Assembly (NCBI GenBank): GCA_032821775.1
Contig: JAVLRN010000005.1
Location: 3,348,001 to 3,412,000 of the forward strand
Direction of reading: 5' to 3'
Length of the DNA: 64,000 nt
Origin: Sanguinoderma infundibulare
Taxonomy: Eukaryota > Basidiomycota > Agaricomycetes > Polyporales > Polyporaceae
Shown: piece after piece, positions 9,913-21,078 of the stretch
Layout: the number at the start of each line of letters is the position of its first letter
Numbering within the stretch: position 1 is the stretch's first letter
Made by a program: the position numbers and the translations under genes
Notes under the pieces: model-generated
Seen by the model: the letters and a program-made list of their open reading frames with translations, nothing else
Databases searched by the model: none
Told to the model about the DNA's origin: nothing

Positions 9913-11887
9913 TCAGTCTGTCGGCTCGTTCCACTCCCAGCGGTTCTGCTCTAGCCCATCTGCGGTGTCCTGCAGCACGATCTCGTGCCGACCGCGGACG
10001 TAAACCTGAGTCCTGGTGAGTGTGACAACAGTCGGTTACCGAAGAAACGCTTACTGTCTTGTCCAACATGCGCTGCCGGAGGCTCTTGACGCTGTCGGCC
10101 TCCACTGGCTCTTCAAGCAGCTGGGACAGGTCCTCCACAGCCTTCTCTAGGTCGCTGCGATAAAAAACGTTAAAACATGCATGCGAGGGACGATGCATAC
10201 ACATACGCTTGGATGGCCTCGAAGATCTCTTTGTCGTTCCCCGGGGCAAGGAAGTAGGCCATCGCGTACGACCACTTGAGAGTTACGCGACATCGTGTGA
10301 GCTCATCAACAGCATCGCGCATGAACGTGGACTGCAGGGGAGGATCTGTTTGACCACGCAAGATGATGACAATCTACAATCATCCACACACCTCGATCCA
10401 CGACATCCTACTCGTCTCCTGCCACTCGACCATCTTCTCCTCGGTGCGTGAGCACAACTCCTCGTCGAGCCGTGCCGAGATCTCGTGATTGTTGAACCGG
10501 TCGAAGTAGAACAACCACTTCTCGAGGCTCTGCCTCGCTGCCGTCTTGAGAGGATCCGGGTCCGGCTCCTTCCACGCGTTGCACACCGCATTGTTATACC
10601 CGTGCACGTCCCAGTTCTTCATGCAAAGCCAGCAGAATTGATAATTGCAGTGGCGGCAGAGAATACGACTGGCAGAGCAACATTGAGCATTGGTTCACAT
10701 ACGGACGTGGAGGATGGAACGCTCACTTGCACCCGCCGTTCTTCTCGATGTTGTTCTCGCACTTCGGGCACGTGCGCGTGTTCGCCTTGATCCACTGCGA
10801 CGTCCCCGCGTCCTCGCGCGCGTTCTTCAGCCACATCTTCACGAACTTGCAGATAATCGGCCGGTGGTCCGAGTCCAAGCCGCAGCCGAAGCAGAACGGG
10901 TGGCCGGACGCGCACTTGACGGTGGGCACGGCCGTCGCGAGCGACGACTTGTTCGCAGACGAGCAAGAGACGGTCTCGGTGCAGCCAGGCGAGGGGCAGA
11001 ATCGGAGATGTGGATGCGCGCCGACGTACGACTGTCGGATGAGCTCCTGATAACTGATGGCGGATGTCAGGAATACGTTAGTCTTGTCTCCGCGGAAACC
11101 AGCACGCACCGCTGGTGCACGCTGGGCTCGACCAGCTTACTGATGGACGGCCCGTCAACGATGGCGCCACAGTCGTCGTGCATGCACGCGAACGTGCACT
11201 GCCCTTCGTCTTTGATCTTGGACGTCACGTACTCCTGCCAACATGGCTTGCAGAACGAGTGACTGCACCGCATGCGGAACACGGCTGGGGGCGCGTCGTC
11301 GCAGCAGACGGGACAGAAGAATTCGGAAGGGGGCGGGAAGGGGGACTCGAGCCGGGCGCGCTTCGCCGGGGGCGGGCTCATGTCCATGTCGTCTTCTGCG
11401 GGTGCCTCGCCCGCGTCCTTGAGCACGCGGTCCGCGGACTCGAGGAACTTTTCGATGAGGCGGTCGTTGTTCCAGTTGAAGTGGCGCAGAAGAATGGACA
11501 CGACGAGTGTCTGGCACGCAGATGAAGGGGGTGCGCAGTGCGCGGTTACGCCATAGGAGATTCGGAGACGGACAGTCAACTAGGAGTGGCAGCGGGCGGA
11601 AATACAACGGTGCTGTACCTCTAAGCCAATGATGCTAGATACGTGATTAATGTCGTTGTCTACCAGCTCTTGGAGCTGCGCTATCGACAGGGACTTGTGC
11701 TCGACATCGCGGCTCTTGTCCTTCGCCTTCGCCTGGGGGATCATGGGCTCGTCGTCAAAATCCGAGTCGTTCGTGCCCTTGAAGATGGTCAGCATCGCGG
11801 TATCGTTGGATAGCGAGGCCTTCGTACATCTATTCCCGAGCCATCCGAGTCGTAGTAGTCGCTACCAGCATCAGAGTAGTCGGACAT
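9913..11887 (-). CDS. RBR (RING1-IBR-RING2) E3 ubiquitin ligase, Ariadne-like
   Basis: Eight exons: 11887-11828, 11777-11619, 11510-11110, 11053-10727, 10668-10392, 10331-10207, 10154-10055 and 10005-9913, all in frame, give 513 residues. After an acidic start (MSDYSDAGSDYYDSDG) comes a UBA-like stretch (LLRHFNWNNDRLIEKF). RING1 begins near residue 139 (CPVCCDD), then the IBR (FCPSPGC, HPFCFGC), then RING2/Rcat from about 300 (CPKCENNIEKNGGC), and an Ariadne-type helical tail (WLFYFDRFNNHEISARL). RBR ligases take ubiquitin on an Rcat cysteine, here Cys315 in GGC. The next positions read N-R-I-L-C, so the His two residues after the catalytic Cys in HHARI and parkin is Arg317. The codon is spliced, but no other AG nearby would restore His. 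Probably a cytosolic HHARI/Hel1-type enzyme. Confidence 0.92.
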
Positions 11888-12257
11888 GGTGGTAGTCGAG
11901 TAGTAAGAGAGGGACGCGGTTTCGGGCCCGCGCATGACTTGATAACGTTATTAAAGTCCTCTTCCCAGGGTAACAAATGCCATTAACGCCTATTTATCGA
12001 TCTTATAAGCGACCGTTAACGGGCAACTTCTCACGCTTACAACGGGAACAGGAAAGGTTTCTTGAAGTTGAACCCCTTGTGTCTTCTTTCCCTCCTGCCG
12101 TCTCTCGTCGCACCAACCCTCTCCTCGAGGTTGAGCAGCCTCTGAATACCCTCTATTGTCACCGATACGGCTGTCTATAGGATTGGGAAACTATTCTTGG
12201 CATTTTCTGGCTGCGGCAACGGCGATTGGCCTCTGTGTAAACGAACTTCCTGCCGCA
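11888..12257. promoter_or_regulatory. Divergent promoter region, RBR gene / PFS2
   Basis: 370 bp between the two start codons. I see no clear TATA box on either side. ATTTATCGATCTTATAAGCG near 11992-12011 is the most AT-rich part. Both genes are probably housekeeping and may share this promoter. Confidence 0.5.
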
Positions 12258-14327
12258 ATGGCTTCAACCGACTCGTTGCCTGTCCTCCTTCCCACTCGTG
12301 CTCTTCCGACTCAGGATGCTTCCAGGATAGGATGGACTCCAAAACGCAACTTAGATATTCCAAACCCCCCTCCGCCTGAAGACCCACGGGCGCTGGAGAT
12401 GGATATGGCGAGACAGCTGGCGGACGGCAAGCCCGTGAAGAAGGTGCGCCCGCGGAGGACGGTCGACTACGGCGGATCTATGGGAAGATGGACCTTGGTG
12501 AGTTCGCCCGCACGACTTCTCGTCTGCCAGCAGGTGGCTGAGGATCCGCCGTTACAGATACGCAAAATGCGGCCAAACTCGACGTACGTGCCTCAGCTGA
12601 GGCCTGCGCCGCCGTATATCATCGATGTAGGGGTGGAACGTTGGGAATGTACCGAGTACAGAGGCTCAATATATCTCGTGTGCAGCTCCTGCCGCCAAAG
12701 GCGTATCCTGACAACCCTTCGACCTCCTTGTGCACTAAGTTCGTGCATACATCCACCAACAAAATCAGATGTCCTGTCAATTGCGTAGTGGTCAGTTCCT
12801 GTTGCGACATCCTTTCTTCTCGTAAGTTCCTCCGTACTGACGACCCCGTAGTGGACGCCAGAAGCGCGTCGAATATTGACCGGCTCCACGAGCGGCGAGT
12901 TCACGCTGTGGAATGGCCTGACGTTCAACTTCGAGACAATCCTGCAAGCGCACGACTCCGCTGTCCGAACAATGCAGTTCACGCACTCGGGCGCGTTCCT
13001 TGCGTCCGCCGACCAGAGCGGCGTCATCAAGTACTTCCAGCCGAACATGAACAACTTGACGCAATGGACCGGCCATCGAGAAGCCATCCGCGGTCTGAGC
13101 TTCAGCCCGGACGACAACAGGTTTGCGACTGCCAGCGACGACTCGACTATCAGGTTGTGGTCTTTCGAGGAGCAGCGCGCGGAACGGACACTGACAGGTG
13201 AGCCGTACTTCCAATCGCGTGACGGGCCGGGTTGCTGACGACTAGACTTCAGGTCACGGTTGGGACGTGAAGTGTGTCGAATGGCACCCTACCAAGGGAC
13301 TTTTGGTATCGGGCAGCAAAGACAACATGATCAAGTTTTGGGACCCCCGGACAGGGACCGTTCTTTCCACCTTGTACGTTATACCATCTTCGTTCACCGG
13401 CCAAACCTGACATTCTGAGCACAGGCACTATCACAAGAACACCGTCCAGGCTCTCGCTTGGTCGCCAAACGGAGAACTTGTAGCAAGTGCATCGAGAGAT
13501 CAGACCGTTCGTGTCTTCGATATTCGGGCCATGAAAGAACTTCGCCTGTTGAGGGGACATAAGAAGGAAGTCTGCTGTACGTTCCAATGTCCATACAACT
13601 ACTGGAATACTCGCTCAGTATCTCCCCACTAGCGGTCGCTTGGCACCCGTTCCACCCGATGCTGGTCTCTGGGGGCTCAGAAGGTGCAATCCTCCACTGG
13701 GACATCTCATCCTCCTCCGAACCGCCCGCGTCACAAACGCTCTCGCAACAGCCGGGGCCTCGCGCGACGCTCTCGCAAGCACACGACTCCAACGTCTGGG
13801 CGCTCACCTTCCACCCCCTCGGCCACATCCTCGTCAGCGCGTCCAACGACCACACCACACGCTTCTGGTGCCGCGAGCGCCCCGGCGATGCCTCCTCCGT
13901 TTTCTCTGGGGGAGGCGAGAAGCCGCCCGAGGTCACGGACACGTCTGGGCAGGACGAGGACGAGGAGGCGATGGTGCCCGGGTTTGGCGGCGGCGGTTGG
14001 GAGGAAGATGGGCGCGACGGGGCGGCATACGGGGCGGGGTATCCGTCGACTGGCACTGGTGGCCAGTCTGGCGGCGCGATGGACACGAGCGACGACATGA
14101 TTCCCGGATTGGGCGGATTCGATGGCGGGCCCGCGGGACCAGTCGCGGGACGGCAGAGCGGCCCGCTTCCCTCACAGGAGGACATGTTCGGCCATGGCGG
14201 TGGGGAGCCTGATGGATACGATAATAGAGGAGGCGGAGGAGGAGGCCGTGGGAGGCGATGGGGCCGCGGCGGACATCGGGACGGTGGAGGGGGATATGGT
14301 GGTGGGTCGCGTCGGGGAAGATATTAA
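12258..14327 (+). CDS. PFS2: Polyadenylation factor PFS2 (WDR33-like WD40 protein)
   Basis: Seven exons: 12258-12497, 12558-12626, 12686-12790, 12852-13197, 13253-13373, 13425-13576 and 13633-14327, giving 575 residues. The N-terminal [13 protein letters not shown] and [19 protein letters not shown] are hallmarks of the family. WD repeats follow, with [75 protein letters not shown] and [14 protein letters not shown]. The tail is Gly-rich and ends in RGG-like repeats ([11 protein letters not shown]). Pfs2/WDR33 is a scaffold of the cleavage and polyadenylation factor and helps recognise the AAUAAA-type signal in the nucleus. The intron before WTPEARR could use three nearby donors. I chose GTCAGT because it keeps NCVVWTPE in register with the family. 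Confidence 0.95.
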
Positions 14328-15118
14328 TGTGGTTCGCGGATCCCTTTCCTTGTTGATGCACACAACGTTCTGATGGGGATACTCTTGATAGGTCGCTAGC
14401 TTCTTGCTTGTACTTAATGACATACGTTGACCGGGTCTGTCAACAGTAGAGCCTACATCGCATCGCATAACTTCAAGGATTTTGAATCTTGTTCTGCGCG
14501 TATAGCTCAAGCTCTTGAGGGGCGGGGAGATTCGACCCTTGTCTCTTTCAAGTTTCTCTCCACCGGATTTACACGGCCTTTTTGATATAATCCTGTCCAC
14601 CTTCCCTAGGATGTCGTCCTCAATTCCTCCTTTGGCTCACCGTTCACGGTATGCCAAACATTTTATCGATGGCACCGTAGGCACCCTTGCATGGTAAGGT
14701 GTTATTTCCTTGTTCTGGTCTCGTTGACAAAGCTTCACATTTAGCGACCCTCCATGTGGCTTCTGAGTACTCCTCGAGCGGAACGTCATGATTCCCGGTG
14801 GGTCTGAAACCGTCCTCGGAGGATACGTTCTCGCCCATTCGCCAGGGGCATGGTACTTCCAGAATACCCAAGCCTTGGGGGTCCGTGGTGTGGACAGCGG
14901 CACCGATCCCCGCAACCATGTCTCCGATAAGATTCATAGGTGCTACAAGTTCGCGGAGTGCGAGGGCTATTGCTAGCTCTCGATCGACATCTGCCGCAAG
15001 CAGCCCTGTACTATCGACGGCTCCGGGGACGTGACGATTCGAGCCCATGCTTAGTCTCTGAAGATGAAGACTATATGGAGGAGGCGTCGGATATGGATGG
15101 TATTGGACACTCGGTGAG
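14328..15118. other. Intergenic, one unassigned minus-strand frame
   Basis: Between PFS2 and the second glyoxalase-like gene. A 191-codon minus-strand frame (14644-15219) overlaps the glyoxalase 3' end. Its part at about 14750-15050 reads like protein (LAADVDRELAIALALRELV), but I recognise no family and see no splice structure. Possibly a gene relic. Confidence 0.35.
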
Positions 15119-16084
15119 TTATGTTTGTATATGCGCGCAGACCCATGAAATCCGTCCGTAATGCGTCGTCTCCGCCAACTCCCCCTTCTCCGAAACGAAA
15201 AACGCAACTTCGTATACACTCGCTCCCCGCTCGCGCACGTACGTCAGTCCCCCCTCATCCTGTGGGACGCGGAGGTTGAGTTGTGTAGGAGTCGCTGTGT
15301 TCGCTCGCGATGGTTGTGGATCGAGATCCCAAGCGACTTCGGAAGATGTCGACGTGCGGGGTGGCGAGCCGAGGACGGAGGTCAGTTGTTTGACTGTGGC
15401 CTCTAGTTCCTCGAAAGGGATAAGGATCGTGAAGCTTGCTATTCCTTGGGCGGCGTTCGGATGCGCGATATTTGAGGGCTCGAGGGGGACCTTATGAACG
15501 ATATGAGTTAGCCATGGCAGCTGGGGCGGCACACGGTCTTACCCGTAGTTCCCTGGGAGTCAAGTCCCCGCAATAAAACGGAAGCCGGAAGCGCTCCTCA
15601 CCGCCCTCCCTCCCGGTGATCGACCATTGCACTTGTTCTCCGTCTTCTCGTTTACGGCCGCCTCGAATTTCAGGCTCATATCGAACCGCGGTACCCTCTT
15701 TCTCTGCCCGCGCGTTGATTGTTTCTGAGATAGAGGGCACACCCTCGTTTCCAGAGAAAGCGTAGTCAATCCACCCTGGCTGTTTCTTTGCCCAGCCGTG
15801 GGTGCTGCCCTCTGGCGGGGGCGCTACGAAATGGGCGAGCTCGAGGTAGGTCCCGTCGGCGAAGATGACGAGCGCGTTGGCGGTGAGGCCATGGGAGTGG
15901 GTACCTCCGGGGGAGATTCTGCCGTCAAGTTTATTGCGCATGAGCTCAGTGGATACGGAGATAGATGGGAAATGGTATACGTGAAGCCGAGCTTTCTGAA
16001 CGCATCGATGCATTCTTGAAGGGTACCAGGGGGTACGATGTGGAGGATGTGGTCGAGGATCTTGGTCGATACTGTGTGCGGCAT
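15119..16084 (-). CDS. Glyoxalase-like domain protein, copy B
   Basis: Three exons, 16084-15981, 15918-15543 and 15490-15119, give 283 residues. Both introns sit at exactly the same positions as in the copy at 1001-2015: after GFT, and between TPRE/DxR and VPLEP. This shows common descent. The start opens MPHTVSTKILDHILHIVPPG. Conserved motifs are ISPGGTH, GWIDYAFSGNEG, INARAEKEG, FYCGDLTPREL and GASVYEVAFFV. The C-terminal end (SWVCAHIQT) differs from copy A and is a little shorter. It is intact, so both copies could be active. The minus strand carries F-box copies upstream (17382-21078), as copy A does on the plus strand. Confidence 0.85.
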
Positions 16085-16339
16085 GACTACGGTTATAGGT
16101 GTCCCCTCCTATGGGAGACTGGGATGGACTGCTTATCTCCTTCGACTGCTGAACATGAACCATTCGGAAGGAGGCTTAGTCAGGATGTCCTGTGACGAGG
16201 AGAAAGTTGGATCACGCGCCCGTGGCTGTTCGTGTTGATGCGTTCATTCTCAAGGCTTCACAGCCGCTATTTAACCGCCAAGTGCAAAATGCTCGACGCA
16301 TTTTCTAATCCTTCTTGAAACCATGTCTAAAACTCACAG

Positions 16340-16572
16340 AATGGCAGATCATCACAAGGATTCGGAGCAGGCCGTTATGGCGAGCGAGTTCGAGCCAACA
16401 TCGTAGGACGGGTCGAAGGAGACAGAGACGGTTGTACCCTGGCAGTAGAGGTCGCCGGCGCGGGAAGCGCGCTGGGAAGGAGGGGGGCGAGGAGGGCGAG
16501 GAGGGCGAGGAGGGCGAGGAGGGCGAGGAGGGCGAGGAGGGCGAGGGTGGTGAGGGCGGCTGTGACATGCAT
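16340..16572 (-). pseudogene. Cerato-platanin relic with expanded signal-peptide repeat
   Basis: A frame from 16572 encodes a signal-peptide-like start (MHVTAALTTLALLALLALL). About 45 residues later, in another frame, come TVSVSFDPSYDVGS and LAITACSES, matching the N-terminal part of the cerato-platanins at 21470, 28894 and 30407 (compare VSLAYNTAYDNGS, LATVACSDG). The signal peptide and the mature part are out of frame and a TGA follows ACSESL. Nothing of the C-terminal half is seen. The break lies near the 9-bp minisatellite that codes for the Ala-Leu-Leu run. Confidence 0.7.
16485..16548. repeat. 9-bp minisatellite (GGCGAGGAG)n, about 7 units
   Basis: Nearly perfect tandem copies of GGCGAGGAG on the plus strand. 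Read on the minus strand in the signal-peptide frame they give repeated Ala-Leu-Leu. The unit is a multiple of three, so gain or loss of units alone would not shift the frame. Confidence 0.9.
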
Positions 16573-17381
16573 GGTGGTGAGGGTGGTTGAAGGAAAAGAG
16601 AAAATTGCGACGACGAAGCGAGACGAGAAGCGAAGTTCGAAGTCGAGAGGAGTACAAGTGTACTGCCGGAGACGGACGTTCGCCTTGCGCTCCTTTATAA
16701 TATGTCCATAAGGGCCGCCCCGTGTGCAGCCCTGCAGTAATCGCGCCGGCGGACGCGCATGCTGACTGGCCTCGAGAATGTCTCACCGATGATTTGTTTA
16801 GAGGGAAGAGGGAGGGATTAGATGCGCCCAAACCGCTGGCATAGGGGGAGGAAGAGAGCGCGTTCGACATACCTTGCCGTTCGAAACGGCGGTCTGCGTA
16901 CAAAGCCGTTAGTAGATAGCCATGGGCGGGCTACCTGTGCCAGTGAGAGCATAAACAAAGGTCATGCGTGAGCACGAATCCAGTAGAGGTGAAACAGAGA
17001 GGTGAGGGTCTTAAGATGCCCTTGCGTATAGCATTATCTTGGCGAGTAGCATTTCCACGAGTGCTTAGCACCCATTGCTTCAGTTCCGGGCGATCTAAGC
17101 ACTGAAATGAGCTGGGCTGACAATGCTAGACAGTCTCCGTGACTCACATGTATTTTGCAAGACAGAAGAGGGGTGGACCTACAACTTCAACAACGCTTTG
17201 AGGCCGAGATGAGCACCATGTCGCCATAGGGCCATGACTGCGGTCGCGGCGCGTGAAAGTTCAACTTGATTGACTGCAACATTATGGGTATGTCCCACGA
17301 TGGCAAGATGCTATGCTCAAAGGATTCTCGGACCAACAAGATGTACAGTGATGATCGCCCAAAGTCCAGGAGCTCCGTCCT
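16573..17381. other. Intergenic, no gene seen
   Basis: Between the cerato-platanin relic and the second F-box relic. A TTTATAAT stretch near 16692-16699, read on the minus strand as ATTATAAA, lies 120 bp before the relic's ATG and may be its old TATA box. Confidence 0.5.
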
Positions 17382-18041
17382 CTACTGTACGTCCAGACTC
17401 AGTTCGCCTCCCCGTCCGTCGAACTTCAATGTGACCGGACCAGACACAACTTCCCGCAAACTATCCAGGACAGGAATCTGACTGGGAAATACTCCGCTGA
17501 GACTATCATCCGTGCCCATATCCTCGGCCCCGCCGTCTCCGGCAGAACCAGGATCCATCGGAGAGAGACGTTCTGCCTCCGTGTTCCCGCACTGGACCCA
17601 AATCTCCAAGGAAGCAAGCCGACTTCCGCGGGATGCGCGGAGGGCGAGGACTTCCTGAAGGACAGAGCATTTCTGTCCGAATTGCGTATCGAGGTCGACA
17701 GAATCAGTGGCTCCGCCTTGCTGTCTCGAGATATCTGGCTCGGATGAGAAAACGACTCGGAGGTGGGCGAGAGAGGGGCAGACGGGCTCCGGCCCCGCCT
17801 GCGGCTCGGTGACGTCGCTCGGTTGCAGGCTGCGTAGCGCGTCCTCCACAGTCTTGCCATCCACGGAGAAGTGCTCGAGATGGGGAAACGCGCGAAAGTC
17901 GATGAGGAGGGTGTACGTCCCGGAAGACAGCGCCAATTGCGTGATGCGAGCGTGGTCGCGGAAAACGGCGACCAGGCTCTCCGGCGTAATGCAAAAGGAA
18001 TCGGCGTGGAGACGTTCAAAATCGCCGGCGTTCTTCCACAA
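17382..18041 (-). pseudogene. F-box/LRR protein, 5'-truncated copy
   Basis: An open frame of about 219 codons matching only the last third of the intact protein at 19255-21078. Shared strings include IDFRAFPHLEHF, VCPSLAHLRVVFS, SVDLDTQF, GSRLASLE and VVSGPVTLK, and both end RGGELSLDV(Q/L). The F-box itself and the middle repeats are missing, and I find them nowhere upstream, so this is probably a truncated duplicate. The frame is still open, so the loss is either recent or the fragment is still translated. About 1.2 kb separates it from the intact gene in the same orientation. Confidence 0.75.
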
Positions 18042-19254
18042 GAGTTAAGACATCAGCTCAAGGATAACCTTGCTGCAAGAAGACACCATCGTGGCTTACC
18101 ACGATTTACTCCTAACAAGTTGTGCGTTGAAGAGATGAGGCTTGAAGCTTGAAGAAACGAGTCGTGGAACACGTCACAGCGGCAGGGCAATAAGTTGCTG
18201 TCCAACCTTGACAAGATCTTATCTCATCTATATGGTGTAGACCCGATTAAGTACATGTGACCGCGCTCATCGCGACTCACCCCAACAGCAGCGTGATATT
18301 CGCGATTAACGTTGGCCAGTATAAGCGATACACGCATGCGATATCACCGTCTGGCGGGTCGTAATAGGCCTACACACCCGTGCATGGGTCGATAACAATT
18401 TAGCCAAGGACAATTGCCCTGCCAGTGCACGCGATGGATTCCGACCTCGGAGTCACCACGCGGAGGGCGGATGAATGCGACGGTGACTTTGGTTTCGCGG
18501 TGAGCAAGAACAACACCCACTCCTCACGTTATCAACGAGGGGCGACGTGGACATCTGTTGCCACAACCTTACTGTACATCAGCCGCCACTGGCCGGACTC
18601 ATCACGCCGGGCACTGTTGTTGATGTTCGTGTGGCTAACCGTGACCGTTACGGGGAGGAGGCCCTGAGAAGGAAATTGAAGGTGGTTTAGCCCGGCCAGC
18701 ATCGATCCCGCGCGAACCGTCAGATCGCGCAACGATAGACCGGCAGTTTTGCCAAGTTCGCGCCGTTGTCGTATACGACGCTGGGGACGTTGTGTGAAGT
18801 GATCAGCGACCTGTGAAGGACGGCTAGAGAGTAGGCAATGCTGGGGAAGAGGCTCGAGGCTCGACGGGCGACTCGAGGACAAGAGGGAAAGCGGGCACGA
18901 TCTGTATAGAGGCACTGTCTGACAATAACTCACCTTGTTCCTCACATTGGACGGGGCTTCACACCACCAGGCTGTGCCTCCACGATGATCCCGCGGTTAC
19001 CCAGATATATGGGGGTGCGTGCTGCCCTTTGAAAACACACAGCGGTGATTGCCTCATAGATTGGATGCGGCAGGATTAGTGGGAGGCCCTTTGAAAACGT
19101 CAGCCACAGTTGTACGCTGCTATGTTCGCGGCCGTGGCCCATATAAGCTCAACTTTTTTATTGCGACATCATCGTTGTGTCGTAGTATGATGCAAACAGC
19201 TATGCATCAATTGAGTTTACGATGATTAGGGATGACAACGATAAGTTCCGTCAT
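18042..19254. other. Spacer between the two F-box copies
   Basis: Contains a 137-codon minus-strand frame (18532-18945) whose end (LPVTVTVSHTNINNSARRDE) looks protein-like but has no family I recognise. No RNA gene or transposon is seen. Confidence 0.35.
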
Positions 19255-21078
19255 CTACAGTACGTCCAGACTCAGCTCGCCTCCGCGTCCGCTAAGCTTC
19301 AATGTGACGGGACCAGACACAACTTTCCGCAAACCTTCCAAACTAGAAGTACGAGTAGGGAGCAGCATACCGATATCGCTCTCAGTGGGTATATCCGACT
19401 CCCCAACGTCTCCAGCAGAACCAGCACCCATCGGAGGAGGACGTTCTGTTTCCGCGTTCCTGCACTGCACCCAAAGCTCCAAGGAAGCGAGTCGATTTCC
19501 GCAGGATGCACGTCGAGAGAGCACTTCCCGAACGATGGTGCATGCATCTCGGAATTGTGTGTCGAGGTCAACGGAACCGGCGGATTCGCCTGGCTGTCCC
19601 GAGGAACCGTGCTCGAACGAGAAGACAACTCGGAGGTGGGCGAGAGAAGGGCAGACCAGCTCGGCAGGCCGCCCCGCATTGCTCGGCTGCAAGTTGCGCA
19701 GCGTGTCTTTCACAGTCTTGCCGCCCACAGCGAAGTGCTCGAGATGTGGGAACGCGCGGAAGTCGATGGGAAGGATGATTGTCTCGGTGGACAACACCAG
19801 ACGTGTGATGCGAGCGCGGTCGCGGAAAACGTGGACCAGGCCGTCCGGCGCAATGCGAAGGAATGCGGCGCGGAGACGTTCAAAATTGCCTATGTAGCAC
19901 CGCACCGTGAAGTTGCAGAGAGGATTCCTGAGTTCTTGACCGCACGGCCGCGTTTGCGAGATGTGCAAGTGATCGACAGCGCCCACGATGGCGGCCAGCT
20001 TCTGATCCTTTTTCGGGAGGGTCTGATGGAGTGTCCGTTGCGGATAATCATGTCTCGACAGATCCATGAGACTGAGGCGAGTGATGGGTGGGAAGGAAAG
20101 GCGGTCGAGAAGCCAGGAGATATCGGGACAAGACTCGTTGATGTGTAAGAAACTCAGGAAAGGGAATGCCAGGTCTGCAGTAACTGGGTCCCACGAGTGG
20201 CATAACGACCAATGCCCCATTTCCAGGCTCTCCAGATCGCCGTACCGCTTCAATTCCGACATCAACGTAAGCGTGTCCGACCATTGTGGAATAACGTGTG
20301 TTTTCCGCGAACTGTCCCACCATTGCAGCTTCAAGTGCTTCAGCGACGGGATAAAAATGTACCCAAGCAAGGTGTGTGGACAAGTGAGTCGAGCGAGCAA
20401 GGGGAGTTGGCCAACAGACAGCACACGCAGCCCGTTCCACGGGTCGCGCGCACGACACAAGGCGCTCCACCCTTTCTTCTCATCCTCTTCGGTGACCTTA
20501 ACCTCGATCGTCAGTGCCGCAAGGGTCGACATCCCTGAGCGAAGGGCTGGCCACAGCTGGCGGCGAAGATTATCTTCATCGACTGCCACGTGCAGCGACG
20601 AGAGGTGGCCGAAGTGAGGGACGAGGGATTCAAAGCCTAATGTCGGACAGCGGAGATATCCAGGGGCGCGAGCATGCAGGGGAGAACCGGGGAGGAAAGT
20701 GACGGTGAACGGCAGCTCGTTGCTGACCGGAGGGAGCTCGATCTCCGGGCGGAGCTCTGACATCGCGACCGTGTCCGCCCAGAATCTGTCGAGGAGGATC
20801 GAGCGCCATAACTTGCAGACGCGGAGAAGACGCGGGTTCGTAGGATCGTAGCGTGGCCACAAGATCTGCTCGAGAATCTCGGTGGGAAGACAGTTGATGG
20901 GGGCGACGATGTTGTGAATGGAGAGGAGGGTGAGGGCGAACTTGCGATATTCATCGGCCTTGGCTCTAGTCCATGCTTGTATCTCTCCAACCACAGATAA
21001 ACCGGCCAGGGTTCGTCGATCCTCGGTCGCAAGACATCCTGCACCTTTCGGAAAGGGTACCTTGAGCCAGATGTCCAT
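19255..21078 (-). CDS. F-box protein with leucine-rich-like C-terminal region
   Basis: A single open frame of 607 residues. The F-box is at about residues 60-100 (INCLPTEILEQILWP, then LLRVCKLWRSILLDRFW). The rest has the irregular LSSLHV/LRVLSVGQLPLL/LKHLKLQWW pattern of fungal F-box/LRR proteins. Such proteins usually join SCF ubiquitin ligases through Skp1 and choose substrates with the C-terminal part; the target is unknown. Nearly all basidiomycete genes of this class belong to large, fast-turning families, and this one has two broken relatives in the window (1-575 and 17382-18041). The start is the first ATG of the open frame. A small 5' exon upstream is possible because the first 30 residues look unlike the family. 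Confidence 0.85.
   Translation of the reverse strand: MDIWLKVPFPKGAGCLATEDRRTLAGLSVVGEIQAWTRAKADEYRKFALTLLSIHNIVAPINCLPTEILEQILWPRYDPTNPRLLRVCKLWRSILLDRFWADTVAMSELRPEIELPPVSNELPFTVTFLPGSPLHARAPGYLRCPTLGFESLVPHFGHLSSLHVAVDEDNLRRQLWPALRSGMSTLAALTIEVKVTEEDEKKGWSALCRARDPWNGLRVLSVGQLPLLARLTCPHTLLGYIFIPSLKHLKLQWWDSSRKTHVIPQWSDTLTLMSELKRYGDLESLEMGHWSLCHSWDPVTADLAFPFLSFLHINESCPDISWLLDRLSFPPITRLSLMDLSRHDYPQRTLHQTLPKKDQKLAAIVGAVDHLHISQTRPCGQELRNPLCNFTVRCYIGNFERLRAAFLRIAPDGLVHVFRDRARITRLVLSTETIILPIDFRAFPHLEHFAVGGKTVKDTLRNLQPSNAGRPAELVCPSLAHLRVVFSFEHGSSGQPGESAGSVDLDTQFRDACTIVREVLSRRASCGNRLASLELWVQCRNAETERPPPMGAGSAGDVGESDIPTESDIGMLLPTRTSSLEGLRKVVSGPVTLKLSGRGGELSLDVL

Noticed and set aside
12156..12257. 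PFS2 start further upstream
   Set aside because: The upstream extension begins at TTG and has no ATG; the ATG at 12258 opens a normal N-terminus.
14497..14540. tRNA- or SINE-like boxes
   Set aside because: The A-box-like and B-box-like strings are too close together and no cloverleaf forms.
16375..16572. Leu/Ala-repeat protein as a real membrane gene
   Set aside because: The frame is the broken signal peptide of a cerato-platanin copy; the mature part is out of frame.
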